NCBI GenBank assembly: GCA_944320945.1
Contig: CALUJK010000084.1
Span: forward strand, 1-36,748
Length of the DNA: 36,748 nt
Origin: an uncultured Bacteroides sp.
Lineage (GTDB): Bacteria; Bacteroidota; Bacteroidia; Bacteroidales; Bacteroidaceae
Direction of reading: 5' to 3'
The notes under the pieces were generated by a model that was not told the DNA's origin, searched no databases, and saw only the letters and a program-made list of their open reading frames with translations. The translations under genes and the position numbers were made by a program. Shown here piece by piece: positions 27,303 to 35,448 of this stretch; within the stretch, counting starts at the first letter, position 1, and the number at the start of each line of letters is the position of its first letter.

Positions 27303-28004
27303 ATGGTAAAAGTGAACCTATCCGACATAAATGTGTCCGAACTGATAGCCGATATATGGACACCTCTAAATGACGAGCAAAGACAAATTTTGGCAAGTAG
27401 CTTCACGCTACAAACCTACAAAAAAAATGAGGTCATTCATTGCGAAGGTGAGACCCCAACTCACTTAATGTGTCTGCTCAGTGGCAAAGTAAAAATCTAC
27501 AAAGACGGTGTCGGGGGACGAAGCCAAATCATCCGCATGATAAAACCCGTTGAATATTTCGGTTATCATGCTTATTTAGCTAAGAAGGACTATGTTACTG
27601 CTGCTGCTGCATTCGAGCCATCCGTCATTTGCCAGATTCCAATGACAACTATCACGACATTGATTACCCAAAACAATAACCTTGCGATGTTTTTCATCCG
27701 TCAGTTATCCAACGATTTATGTGTAGCGGATGAACGTACTGTCAATCTGACTCAAAAACATATACGCGGACGTTTGGCTGAATCTTTGCTTTTCCTTAAA
27801 GAGAGTTATGGATTGGAAGAAGATGAATCTACCCTAAGTATCTACCTTTCACGCGAAGACTTGGCTAATCTTTCCAACATGACTACTTCTAACGCTATCC
27901 GTACCTTATCACAATTTGCGTCCGAACGATTGATAGCTATCGACGGACGCAAAATTAAGATTATTGACGAAGATAAATTAAAGAAGATTAGCAAGATTGG
28001 CTAA
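27303..28004 (+). CDS. Crp/Fnr-family transcriptional regulator
   Basis: A 233-residue regulator starting at the ATG at 27303 (MVKVNLSDINVSEL). The in-frame upstream start at 27219 would lie before the promoter box. Residues 20-130 form a cyclic-nucleotide-binding-type beta barrel (NEVIHCEGETPTHLMCLLSGKVKIYKDG). The effector pocket residues of Crp are not conserved, and the Cys residues (47, 57, 110, 140) are not arranged as an FNR iron-sulfur cluster. A dimer helix precedes a winged helix-turn-helix at about 180-222 (LSREDLANLSNMTTSNAIRT). The ligand and targets are unknown. Its 3' end overlaps trxB on the other strand by 27 bases. Direct repeats in its promoter may mark autoregulation. Confidence 0.92.
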   Translation: MVKVNLSDINVSELIADIWTPLNDEQRQILASSFTLQTYKKNEVIHCEGETPTHLMCLLSGKVKIYKDGVGGRSQIIRMIKPVEYFGYHAYLAKKDYVTAAAAFEPSVICQIPMTTITTLITQNNNLAMFFIRQLSNDLCVADERTVNLTQKHIRGRLAESLLFLKESYGLEEDESTLSIYLSREDLANLSNMTTSNAIRTLSQFASERLIAIDGRKIKIIDEDKLKKISKIG

Positions 28005-28928
28005 ATACCTCTCCACTTCTATAGCTGCTTGGCAACCACTGGCTGCTGCTGTTATGGCCTGACGATAATGTGGGTCAGCCACATCACCGGCAGCAAACAC
28101 ACCGGGTATCTTTGTGCAAGGCGTACCGGGTTTCGTCATAATATAACCTACCTCATCTGTTTCTAAATACTCCTTGAAAATATCCGAATTAGGTTTATGA
28201 CCAATGGCCAGAAAGAACCCGTCAATAGCCAAATCATACCGTTCCTCATCGGCCTCTCCCATTCGTTTTACCAAGTGAACGCCCTCTACCCCATTCTCAC
28301 CAAACAGGCCAACAGCATTATGCTCGAATAAAATTTCTATCTTCTCATTATTCATCACGCGAGCCTGCATCACTTTCGATGCCCGCAGATAGGGCTTACG
28401 CACAATAAGATATACTTTCGACGCAAGACCCGCCAAATAAGAAGCCTCCTCACAAGCAGTGTCTCCACCGCCTACTACAGCCACCACTTTTTTACGGTAG
28501 AAGAATCCGTCACATGTAGCACAGGCACTGACACCCATACCCGCATACTTCTTTTCATCTTCCAGCCCCAGATACTTGGCTGTAGCACCTGTTGCTATGA
28601 TGACAGTCTGCGCTTCAATGACTTTCTCATCATCAATAGTTATCTTATAAGGAGCCTTGCTAAAGTCTGCCATTGTAGCCACTCCATTACGGATATCAGC
28701 GCCAAAACGTTCAGCCTGTTTACGCAAATCTTCCATCAGTTCCACTCCACCAATACCCGAAGGATAACCCGGAAAGTTCTCCACTTCCGTAGTTATAGTT
28801 AATTGGCCTCCGGGCTGCATACCCGAATAAAGTATAGGAGACAAATTGGCGCGTCCTGCATAAATAGCTGCTGTATATCCGGCCGGGCCGGAACCAATAA
28901 TCAAACACTTTGTCTTTTCAGTTTCCAT
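27978..28928 (-). CDS. trxB: Thioredoxin-disulfide reductase
   Basis: This FAD enzyme passes electrons from NADPH to thioredoxin. The 316-residue protein has the FAD site IGSGPAGYTAAIYAGR (11-26), the redox-active CATC at 136-139 and the NADPH site VVGGGDTACEEA (151-162). The C-terminal FAD motif VFAAGDVADPHYRQ follows. Length and order are standard for low-molecular-weight TrxR. It is the third gene of the minus-strand group after ftsK and lolA, 61 bases past lolA without a recognisable TAnnTTTG box between, so cotranscription is plausible. Its end overlaps the converging regulator gene by 27 bases. Confidence 0.97.
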   Translation of the reverse strand: METEKTKCLIIGSGPAGYTAAIYAGRANLSPILYSGMQPGGQLTITTEVENFPGYPSGIGGVELMEDLRKQAERFGADIRNGVATMADFSKAPYKITIDDEKVIEAQTVIIATGATAKYLGLEDEKKYAGMGVSACATCDGFFYRKKVVAVVGGGDTACEEASYLAGLASKVYLIVRKPYLRASKVMQARVMNNEKIEILFEHNAVGLFGENGVEGVHLVKRMGEADEERYDLAIDGFFLAIGHKPNSDIFKEYLETDEVGYIMTKPGTPCTKIPGVFAAGDVADPHYRQAITAAASGCQAAIEVERYLANLANLL

Positions 28929-28989
28929 ACATTTTGAGTTTGTATAATATTACAATATTCACATAATCCACCTCACGATATTATCGGCA

Positions 28990-29610
28990 TCACCGCAAAT
29001 CTATCACTTCCACACCAGGATGTTTCTTCGCATCAAATACGAATGAGGAATCCACATATTTCTGTCCGGTCCGATAATTGCTAATGACTATTTCCGTCGG
29101 TTCCTGATATCCCCGATACAACATCTCAATGTTGACCGGACGATACTCAGATTTCGTAACGATAAGCGTCATGCCTTTTACTTCCGCATCCCCCACGGCC
29201 GTCATCACCACCTTATACGTATTGGCATCCGTACCCGGTTCCAGCGCCAAACAATAACCATGCTTGTAAAGCGAAAGCCACGCATAAGGATGAATACTAT
29301 TCAGCTCATCCGCCGTCGGTTCAGTGATATTCACCTCATTATTTGCTTCCAAGTAACTCCATTGCGTTTTACCGTCAAACCACGTAGTAATGCCTCCCGT
29401 CCGAAGTTCAAATTTCTCCCCTTTCAGACGAATCGTCCCTTTTGAATTTCCTTCAGGAGCATGAACCGTAAATGCTATTTCCACCCCGCCAGCACGATAG
29501 AAAGACTCGGCCATACGGTCAAGCACAGCACGGGCATCCGATGTCTGAGCCATCAAAGGCAACAAGCCGATAACTCCTAATATTATGCAGTTTATCAATC
29601 TCTTCATCAT
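28990..29610 (-). CDS. lolA: LolA-like outer-membrane lipoprotein carrier protein
   Basis: A 206-residue periplasmic protein with a signal peptide ending LLPLMAQ. The mature part has the LolA/LppX fold pattern: IAFTVHAPEGNSKGTIRLKG, then FELRTGGITTWFDGKTQWSY and the strand-rich second half with VIDLR at the end. LolA shuttles lipoproteins across the periplasm between LolCDE and the outer membrane. Its ATG overlaps the stop of ftsK by about four bases, so the two are translationally coupled. The role is well supported by family; that it is the main LolA of the cell is inferred. Confidence 0.87.
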   Translation of the reverse strand: MMKRLINCIILGVIGLLPLMAQTSDARAVLDRMAESFYRAGGVEIAFTVHAPEGNSKGTIRLKGEKFELRTGGITTWFDGKTQWSYLEANNEVNITEPTADELNSIHPYAWLSLYKHGYCLALEPGTDANTYKVVMTAVGDAEVKGMTLIVTKSEYRPVNIEMLYRGYQEPTEIVISNYRTGQKYVDSSFVFDAKKHPGVEVIDLR

Positions 29611-32117
29611 GGCAAGTTATTTAAATAATCCTCCAATGACACCAAATCGGCAAAATACACATCGCGCGGTTTGGCACCTTGTGCCGCTCCAACAATATTT
29701 GCCTTTTCCAGCTGGTCCATAATGCGCCCTGCACGATTATAGCCAATAGAGAACTTACGCTGAATCAACGACGTAGAACCCTGCTGATGAGTTACTATCA
29801 AGCGCGCAGCATCGTCAAACAACGGGTCGCGATGCTTCAGATCCGCTTCACCGATACTGCTTTCACTGCCCTCATTTTCCGGTTCCGGCAATAAAAATGC
29901 TGTAGGATATCCTTGCTGACGAGAAATGAATCTCGTAATCTCTGCCACCTCCGGCGTATCAATAAAGGCACACTGCACACGGACGGGATCAGCTCCTTGT
30001 AAGAACAACATATCTCCACGACCTATCAACTGATTAGCACCCGGGCGGTCAAGAATCGTGCGCGAATCTACCATAGCCGACACACGGAAAGCTATACGTG
30101 CCGGGAAGTTTGCTTTAATAGTACCCGTGATAATATTCGTCGTCGGTCGCTGCGTAGCAATAATCATGTGGATGCCCACGGCACGCGCCAACTGTGCAAT
30201 ACGGGCTATCGGCAATTCCACATCCTTACCGGCAGTCATAATAAGGTCACCAAACTCATCTATCACAACCACAATATAAGGCATATATCGATGTCCCTTT
30301 TCCGGATTTAGACGGCGGTTGATAAATTTCTCATTATACTCCTTTACATTGCGCACATGAGCCGTTTTCAACAAATCATAACGAGCATCCATCTCTATAC
30401 AAAGAGAGTTCAGTGTCTGCACCACTTTCGTCACATCGGTGATTATAGGCTCCTGCTCATTCGGCAATTTAGCCAAATAGTGATGTTCTATAACGGAATA
30501 GATGCTAAACTCTACTTTCTTAGGATCTACCAACACAAACTTCAATTCTGACGGATGCTTCTTATACAACAGTGAAGTAATAATAGCATTTAGTCCGACA
30601 GACTTACCCTGACCGGTAGCACCGGCCACCAACACGTGAGGCATCTTTGCAAGGTCCACCATAAACACCTCATTCGTAATGGTCTTACCCAAAGCAATAG
30701 GCAGGTCGTAGGTGGACTCCTGAAATTTCTTGCTACCTATAATACTCTGTCCCGATACAATCTTCGGATTGGAATTCGGCACTTCGATGCCAATAGTTCC
30801 TTTTCCTGGAATAGGAGCAATAATACGGATACCCAAGGCAGACAGACTCAATGCAATATCATCTTCCAGTCCTCGAATCTTGGAAATGCGTACCCCCTGT
30901 TCCGGCGTAATCTCGTACAACGTCACTGTGGGTCCCACAGTCGCCTTAATGGTACTGATTTCAATTCCAAAACTACGTAGCGTACTAACTATTTTATCCT
31001 TATTCGCATTCTGTTCATCCATGTCAATGGTGGGACCATTGTCGTCGTAATGCTTCATCAAGTCGATGGTAGGGAAATGATAATTCTCCAAATCAAGACG
31101 GGGATTATACGGTTCAAGCTCCGGACCGGTATATTCTTCATCTTCATTAGCCTCTATTTCGAAACCGACTTTCGTTTCCTCTTTGTTGCCTGTTTCCGTA
31201 GAATGGTCGGCTACCTCATCTTCCACAGTCGGTTCTATAATAATTTCCACTCCATTTCCACTGCGAGAAGTCTCATGCTCCGTTGGCGGATCGCTCGGTT
31301 TTAAAACAATCGTAGTAGCTTCGCTATCCTCGGGCTGTTCTTCCTTCAAAGATTCATCCGAAACAGGTGACTCGGCAGGCGTTTCATCAGTAGCCGGTGT
31401 TTCGGTCGAAGTTTTCTTTCCCGGTGCTGTCCACGAGTCTGTAAACTCTTCCGGTGTCTCTCCTTCGCTTGATACGGGCACCGCTCCGGCTGCCTTATGC
31501 CGCCGCAAGAATCTCAACGAAAATAGCTCACGCAACCACACTACCGTACGCGCACTGACATATATCAAAAAGCAAAGTGCCGTTGCCAGCAGCAACAACC
31601 ACACACCGGGTACGCCTATCTGCGACACCAGCCAATTACTTACATTATATCCGTGTCTGCCACCCAAGTAAAGGAATGTATCTTCGTACTGCCGCACAAA
31701 CACGAAACCGAAAAATACCGAAAACCATACCAACAACAACGAGCAACCGACAAACCATTTCCACAGTCTGACCTGACGGCGCACCCGCATCAGCTTTATC
31801 CCCATCACCCCCAAAAAGAGCACAATGAAGAACGACGACACCCCGAAACATTCGTTTATGAAGAAATTAGCCAACTGTGCCCCACGCGAACCGGCATAAT
31901 TCTGTACCCCATTATTCACAGAGGCCAAGCCAGCAACATCACCATTTGTCAACACACTTTGATCTGCCGCTCCCGTAAAGAAGAACGACGAAAAAGCCAG
32001 CAACATGTACACGGCAAACAGCACCATTATCAGTCCGATAATAAAATGCACAGTGTCGTTTTTCAATATGGCCGCCACATTACCAAAAAAAGAGAAGGAT
32101 TTTTTTTTCTTTTCCAT
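29607..32117 (-). CDS. ftsK: DNA translocase FtsK
   Basis: This division-septum DNA pump clears chromosome ends and acts with XerCD recombination. The 836-residue protein has four N-terminal membrane segments (about 22-48, 90-110, 118-142, 168-192). A Pro/Glu/Thr-rich acidic linker follows (205-345), then the motor: FGIEISTIKATVGPTVTLYE (alpha domain), Walker A GATGQGKS (499-506), Walker B VVVIDEFGDL (616-625) and ATQRPTTNIITG. The C-terminal gamma winged helix (about 763-836, RKFSIGYNRAGRIMDQLE) reads KOPS-type DNA. The coding strand carries nine consecutive A at 32100-32108 just inside the start codon, encoding three lysines. It leads the ftsK-lolA-trxB group. Confidence 0.96.
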   Translation of the reverse strand: MEKKKKSFSFFGNVAAILKNDTVHFIIGLIMVLFAVYMLLAFSSFFFTGAADQSVLTNGDVAGLASVNNGVQNYAGSRGAQLANFFINECFGVSSFFIVLFLGVMGIKLMRVRRQVRLWKWFVGCSLLLVWFSVFFGFVFVRQYEDTFLYLGGRHGYNVSNWLVSQIGVPGVWLLLLATALCFLIYVSARTVVWLRELFSLRFLRRHKAAGAVPVSSEGETPEEFTDSWTAPGKKTSTETPATDETPAESPVSDESLKEEQPEDSEATTIVLKPSDPPTEHETSRSGNGVEIIIEPTVEDEVADHSTETGNKEETKVGFEIEANEDEEYTGPELEPYNPRLDLENYHFPTIDLMKHYDDNGPTIDMDEQNANKDKIVSTLRSFGIEISTIKATVGPTVTLYEITPEQGVRISKIRGLEDDIALSLSALGIRIIAPIPGKGTIGIEVPNSNPKIVSGQSIIGSKKFQESTYDLPIALGKTITNEVFMVDLAKMPHVLVAGATGQGKSVGLNAIITSLLYKKHPSELKFVLVDPKKVEFSIYSVIEHHYLAKLPNEQEPIITDVTKVVQTLNSLCIEMDARYDLLKTAHVRNVKEYNEKFINRRLNPEKGHRYMPYIVVVIDEFGDLIMTAGKDVELPIARIAQLARAVGIHMIIATQRPTTNIITGTIKANFPARIAFRVSAMVDSRTILDRPGANQLIGRGDMLFLQGADPVRVQCAFIDTPEVAEITRFISRQQGYPTAFLLPEPENEGSESSIGEADLKHRDPLFDDAARLIVTHQQGSTSLIQRKFSIGYNRAGRIMDQLEKANIVGAAQGAKPRDVYFADLVSLEDYLNNLP

Positions 32118-32173
32118 TTATCGTATATATAATAATATGTGCAATTAACCTCACTCCACACAGAAAGGCGGTA

Positions 32174-32181
32174 CAAAGATA
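32174..32181 (-). promoter_or_regulatory. -7 promoter box of the ftsK-lolA-trxB group
   Basis: On the minus strand this reads TATCTTTG, a TAnnTTTG match, 57 bases upstream of the ftsK ATG at 32117. Confidence 0.55.
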
Positions 32182-32188
32182 CGATTAA

Positions 32189-32220
32189 ATGAAGAATGAA
32201 GAACGAGGAATGAAGAATTA
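32189..32220 (+). repeat. Short GAAGAATGAAGA-type imperfect tandem repeat
   Basis: Purine-rich units (ATGAAGA, ATGAAGA, ACGAGGA, ATGAAGA) stand in tandem just upstream of the ftsK promoter box. Such runs are common remnants in Bacteroides intergenic DNA; no function can be assigned. Confidence 0.45.
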
Positions 32221-32302
32221 TTTACGGCTGAAAGGAAATAGCATACGAATATACAGACATAACAATACGAGCAAAAAACTTTACATAGTCTTTTTTAATA
32301 TC

Positions 32303-32330
32303 CCCCCGTCAGAAGGTGCTCTGACGGGGG
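32303..32330. repeat. 11-bp perfect hairpin next to the large palindrome
   Basis: CCCCCGTCAGA (32303-32313) and TCTGACGGGGG (32320-32330) are perfect complements with a six-base loop. No T-tract follows on either strand, so it is not an intrinsic terminator. TTCTGACGGGG also begins the repeat upstream of glnN. Confidence 0.75.
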
Positions 32331-32332
32331 TA

Positions 32333-32420
32333 ACCGCCATGTATATTTGGAGCACGAACGAAAGCCCTTCGGAACGTGCTTCAAAAGGCTTTCGTTCGTG
32401 CTCCAAATATACATGGCGGT
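32333..32420. repeat. 34-bp perfect inverted repeat (palindromic element)
   Basis: The arms 32333-32366 and 32387-32420 are perfect reverse complements (start ACCGCCATGTATATTTGG), separated by a 20-base loop, giving an 88-base element able to form a very stable hairpin or cruciform. It lies between divergent genes with no transposase and no target-site duplication evident. Its right flank (TGGCGGTCATC) resembles the glnN element. This looks like a REP/MITE-type intergenic element. Confidence 0.85.
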
Positions 32421-32558
32421 CATCAAAGAAAAGCGAAGTACTTTATTTTGACATATACCAAGGTTAAAAGCAGTGTTAACGAACGAAAAAAGACGGGAAC
32501 CGTCTTCCCTTTCACGTTTTTTTAGAATCGACATAGAGTGTTATTCCAATGGATTTCA

Positions 32559-32566
32559 TATTTTTG
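32559..32566 (+). promoter_or_regulatory. -7 promoter box of the DUF1593 gene
   Basis: TATTTTTG matches TAnnTTTG, 41 bases before the ATG at 32607. It rules out the in-frame GTG at 32538 as the start. Confidence 0.6.
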
Positions 32567-32606
32567 TAAATATATATTATATTACAAACACAAAAAGAAA
32601 AAAACG

Positions 32607-33890
32607 ATGAAGAAAATTACATTAATCTTTGCATTAGTAGTATGCTGGCTAAATGCCACATGGGCTCAACAGCCCGTACCCGTAAAACCCCGTATCATTA
32701 TCAGTACCGATATAGGTGGAACAGATCCTGATGACAATCAGTCATTTGCACATTTTCTGATGTACAGTGACTGCTTTGACACAGAAGGACTGATTTCTTC
32801 CCCCTCATACGGCAGCGGGAACAAGGAGGAAATGTTGAGAATGGTAGACCTGTACGAAAAGGATCTATCCAAACTGCATCAGCAAAAGCCAGGGCTAGTC
32901 GCACCAGATTCCTTGCGTGCCATCATCAAACAAGGTCGCTGGGGAAGGTCTCCCTACTGCGGTTATTCCACTCCCACCGAAGGCTCCGAATGGATTGTGA
33001 CTTGTGCGCGGCGCACCAGCGACCGCCCTCTTTGGATACTTGTATGGGGAGGACTGGACGATGTGGCGCAAGCGTTGCACGACGCCCCGGACATCGCCGA
33101 CCGCATCCGCGTCTATTGGATTGGAGGCCCCAACAAGAAATGGAGCGTTTATAGCTACGAATACATCGTTACACACTTTCCCAACCTATGGTTCATCGAG
33201 AACAACTCGTCGTATCGCGGCTTCATTGGCGACACGAAAGTGAAAGACATCTTTAATGCCGGATATTATGACGCTTTTATCCGCGATGCCGGATATTTAG
33301 GCAAAGACTATGCGAAATACTACAAAGGCCAGTCAAAATTGGGAGATACACCGTCATTGTTATATATAATGGACGGCGACCCGAACGACCCATATAAAGA
33401 ATCGTGGGGCGGCAGTTTCCGTAAAGTCACGCATACTCCCCGCACCGTGTTCGACCGCCCCACCACGGCAAACGACACTATCGAAGTGTGCTCCATCGTG
33501 GAGTTCCGCGTCAAAGGCCCCGTTACAGATGTGCCGGCCGACTCGGCCTGCATCACGCTGGACATCCGTAACCAGAAATGGGAGGGCTATTACCTGGGAA
33601 ACGGCATCTACTCCGTGCGCCACTCCACTTACTATACCGGCACCTTGGCATACACTATTACATCGACCATCCCCGGCTTCAAGACACAGACTGGCGCCAT
33701 CACCGTGAAAAACGAATGGGACAACAAGGTATCGCCCACGGACTATCGCGTCGGGAACAACTGGTACACCGACAAGAACGACCCGGAAGAAATGGACAAG
33801 GAGCTGTGGGGATACCGTACTATTGCGCGCTGGCGCAATGCAGCAATGGCCGATTGGGGTAAACGCTGGTCATGGCTCAAGGAAAAGTAA
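32607..33890 (+). CDS. Secreted DUF1593 nucleoside-hydrolase-like protein
   Basis: A 427-residue protein starting at the ATG at 32607 with signal peptide MKKITLIFALVVCWLNATWA. The N-terminal domain is of the nucleoside-hydrolase-like DUF1593 type: IISTDIGGTDPDDNQS near residues 31-46 carries the Asp cluster that binds calcium in nucleoside hydrolases, and PLWILVWGGLDDVAQAL follows. A C-terminal beta domain (from about 290) resembles the second domain of DUF1593 proteins. Related proteins are linked with plant polysaccharide utilisation as well as nucleoside hydrolysis, so the substrate is open. The second half is noticeably more GC-rich than flanking genes, which may mark different ancestry. 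It stands alone, next to the palindromic element. Confidence 0.83.
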   Translation: MKKITLIFALVVCWLNATWAQQPVPVKPRIIISTDIGGTDPDDNQSFAHFLMYSDCFDTEGLISSPSYGSGNKEEMLRMVDLYEKDLSKLHQQKPGLVAPDSLRAIIKQGRWGRSPYCGYSTPTEGSEWIVTCARRTSDRPLWILVWGGLDDVAQALHDAPDIADRIRVYWIGGPNKKWSVYSYEYIVTHFPNLWFIENNSSYRGFIGDTKVKDIFNAGYYDAFIRDAGYLGKDYAKYYKGQSKLGDTPSLLYIMDGDPNDPYKESWGGSFRKVTHTPRTVFDRPTTANDTIEVCSIVEFRVKGPVTDVPADSACITLDIRNQKWEGYYLGNGIYSVRHSTYYTGTLAYTITSTIPGFKTQTGAITVKNEWDNKVSPTDYRVGNNWYTDKNDPEEMDKELWGYRTIARWRNAAMADWGKRWSWLKEK

Positions 33891-33957
33891 ATGGATAAAA
33901 TGAGGTGAGTTCCGATATAATCCTTCCTGAAATAGTCTGCCAAACCATAAAAAATAG

Positions 33958-33965
33958 TAACTTTG
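33958..33965 (+). promoter_or_regulatory. -7 promoter box of the DUF5063-exonuclease group
   Basis: TAACTTTG matches TAnnTTTG, with a partial -33 box (TCTG, 33936-33939) at 18 bases. It implies an untranslated leader of about 115 bases before the ATG at 34087, longer than others here. Confidence 0.5.
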
Positions 33966-34086
33966 CCTTCGGTAAACAAAGGACATTCTCTTACAGCTTC
34001 CCGAAAAAACGCAGAAGCCAGGGGGAAATATATGTTGACCGGCACTTATTAATGATTATATCGGACTCACATCAATTTTGTCACAC

Positions 34087-34755
34087 ATGAACAAAGAAGA
34101 AAGCCAACTCATATTCGACCATAACGTAGTGGAGTTTGTCACGGTCTCTGCTGAGTTTTGTAAATTCTTGGAACAGGCTGAGGGAATGAAACGCTCTACA
34201 TTTGTCGATACATCCCTCAAGTTACTGCCGCTACTCTATCTAAAAGCAGCCATGCTGCCTCCATGCGAAATGAAAGGAGATGAAGCACCGGAAAACTACG
34301 TAACCGAAGAAACTTACGAAATATTGCGCATGAATCTGGCTGCTATCCTGGCTGAACGGGACGATTATCTGGATGTATTTGTCAGTGACATGAAATACAG
34401 TGACCAGCCCATCACCAAATTCATATCCGAAGATTTGGCAGACATCTATCAGGATATTAAAGACTTTATCTTTGTATTCCAACTAGGATTAAACCGGACG
34501 ATGCACGACGCATTGGCTATCTGCCAAGAAAATTTCCGTCTGTACTGGGGACAAAAGCTGGTAAATACCCTCCGTGCTTTGCACGAAGTCAGATATAACT
34601 CGGAAGAGGAAGAAGAGGCCAATGACGACGAAGAAACGCACGTACATCATCACCACAATGAAAATTATAATTGCGGTCATGACCATTGTGATTGTGAGGA
34701 CGACCACTGCGATTGCGATAAAGAAGAATGCCACTGCGGACATCACCACCACTAA
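34087..34755 (+). CDS. DUF5063-family protein with His/Cys-rich C-terminal tail
   Basis: A 222-residue cytoplasmic protein starting at the ATG at 34087 (MNKEESQLIFDHN); a TTG nine bases upstream is also in frame. Residues 1-165 are helical and match the DUF5063 style (FVDTSLKLLPLLYLKAAMLP; DIYQDIKDFIFVFQLG). After an acidic run (NSEEEEEANDDEE) the last 39 residues contain 13 His and 7 Cys in HC, DC and HHHH clusters (for example GHDHCDCEDDHCDCD). That tail should bind zinc, nickel, copper or similar metals. The function of the domain is unknown. An RNase D-like gene follows 12 bases later, suggesting a shared transcript. Confidence 0.82.
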   Translation: MNKEESQLIFDHNVVEFVTVSAEFCKFLEQAEGMKRSTFVDTSLKLLPLLYLKAAMLPPCEMKGDEAPENYVTEETYEILRMNLAAILAERDDYLDVFVSDMKYSDQPITKFISEDLADIYQDIKDFIFVFQLGLNRTMHDALAICQENFRLYWGQKLVNTLRALHEVRYNSEEEEEANDDEETHVHHHHNENYNCGHDHCDCEDDHCDCDKEECHCGHHHH

Positions 34756-34767
34756 ACCGACGTCCGT

Positions 34768-35397
34768 ATGCTTATCAGACGAACCATTCCTAAAGAAGAG
34801 GTAAAAGACATGCCGAAAGCTGCCTTTCCCGGAGAAATACACATTGCACAAACTCCACAGGAAGTGGAACGGGCTGTGGAATATCTCAAAACCTGTTCTG
34901 TATTAGGCATAGACAGCGAAACACGCCCTTCGTTCACCAAAGGAAAGGTATATAAAGTGGCGTTGTTGCAAGTAGCTTCAGCAGAGCATTGTTTTCTTTT
35001 CCGTCTCAATCTGACGGGATTGACGCTTCCGCTTATCATGTTGCTGGAAAATCCACGAATCACAAAGGTAGGACTTTCCCTGCATGACGACTTCATGATG
35101 TTGCACAAACGAGCACCGTTTGAACCGCGCGGCTATATAGAATTGCAAGAATATGTGCGTCCATTCGGCATACAAGACAAAAGCCTGCAAAAGATATATG
35201 CCATTCTTTTCGGTCAAAAGATATCGAAAAATCAACAATTGTCCAATTGGGAAGCTCCCGTACTGACTGAAGCCCAGCAAATATATGCCGCTACCGATGC
35301 GTGGGCATGCCTCAATATCTACAGCCGGCTTAATGAACTGAAAGAAACAGGAGACTTCGAAATAGAAGCATTAAATCTGAAGGAAGCAATCTGTTGA
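34768..35397 (+). CDS. 3'-5' exonuclease, RNase D-like DEDDy domain
   Basis: A 209-residue single-domain exonuclease. The three Exo motifs are complete: GIDSET (Asp49, Glu51), VGLSLHDD (Asp107/108) and YAATDAWAC (Tyr173, Asp177), placing it in the DEDDy group with RNase D and the WRN exonuclease. It lacks the HRDC domains of RNase D, so substrate may be RNA or DNA ends. It lies 12 bases after the DUF5063 gene and 51 bases before the FtsX-like permease gene. Two-metal catalysis links it loosely to the metal-binding neighbour, which is speculation. Confidence 0.9.
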   Translation: MLIRRTIPKEEVKDMPKAAFPGEIHIAQTPQEVERAVEYLKTCSVLGIDSETRPSFTKGKVYKVALLQVASAEHCFLFRLNLTGLTLPLIMLLENPRITKVGLSLHDDFMMLHKRAPFEPRGYIELQEYVRPFGIQDKSLQKIYAILFGQKISKNQQLSNWEAPVLTEAQQIYAATDAWACLNIYSRLNELKETGDFEIEALNLKEAIC

Positions 35398-35448
35398 TAA
35401 ACAAAGAATATCAGTCCCTATAACTTCGTCCACTTAAAACGTTGAAAC

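Larger units (their letters stand above)
32118..32606. other. Repeat-rich intergenic region between ftsK and the DUF1593 gene
   Basis: No credible protein gene in 489 bases. From left to right it holds the ftsK promoter box, a short GAAGAATGAAGA-type repeat (32189-32220), an 11-bp hairpin, a 34-bp perfect inverted repeat and the promoter box of the DUF1593 gene. Open frames here on both strands share the same MYIWSTNES-type peptide because the palindrome reads the same both ways. Confidence 0.7.

Noticed and set aside
31653-32132. 159-codon frame opposite the ftsK membrane domain
   Set aside because: Antisense shadow of the ftsK N-terminus; rich in His and Gln as expected from reverse-complemented hydrophobic codons.
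32303-32330. 11-bp hairpin considered as a terminator
   Set aside because: No T-tract follows on either strand, and no gene ends nearby; it is better seen as part of the repeat element.
32189-32534. Open frames on both strands encoding similar MYIWSTNES-containing peptides
   Set aside because: They are produced by the perfect palindrome, which reads the same on both strands. They lack promoters, ribosome sites and family resemblance.
34640-34755. C-terminal HHHH of the DUF5063 protein as an engineered tag
   Set aside because: The His residues are interleaved with Cys and Asp over 39 residues and the gene sits in normal chromosomal context, so it is natural.
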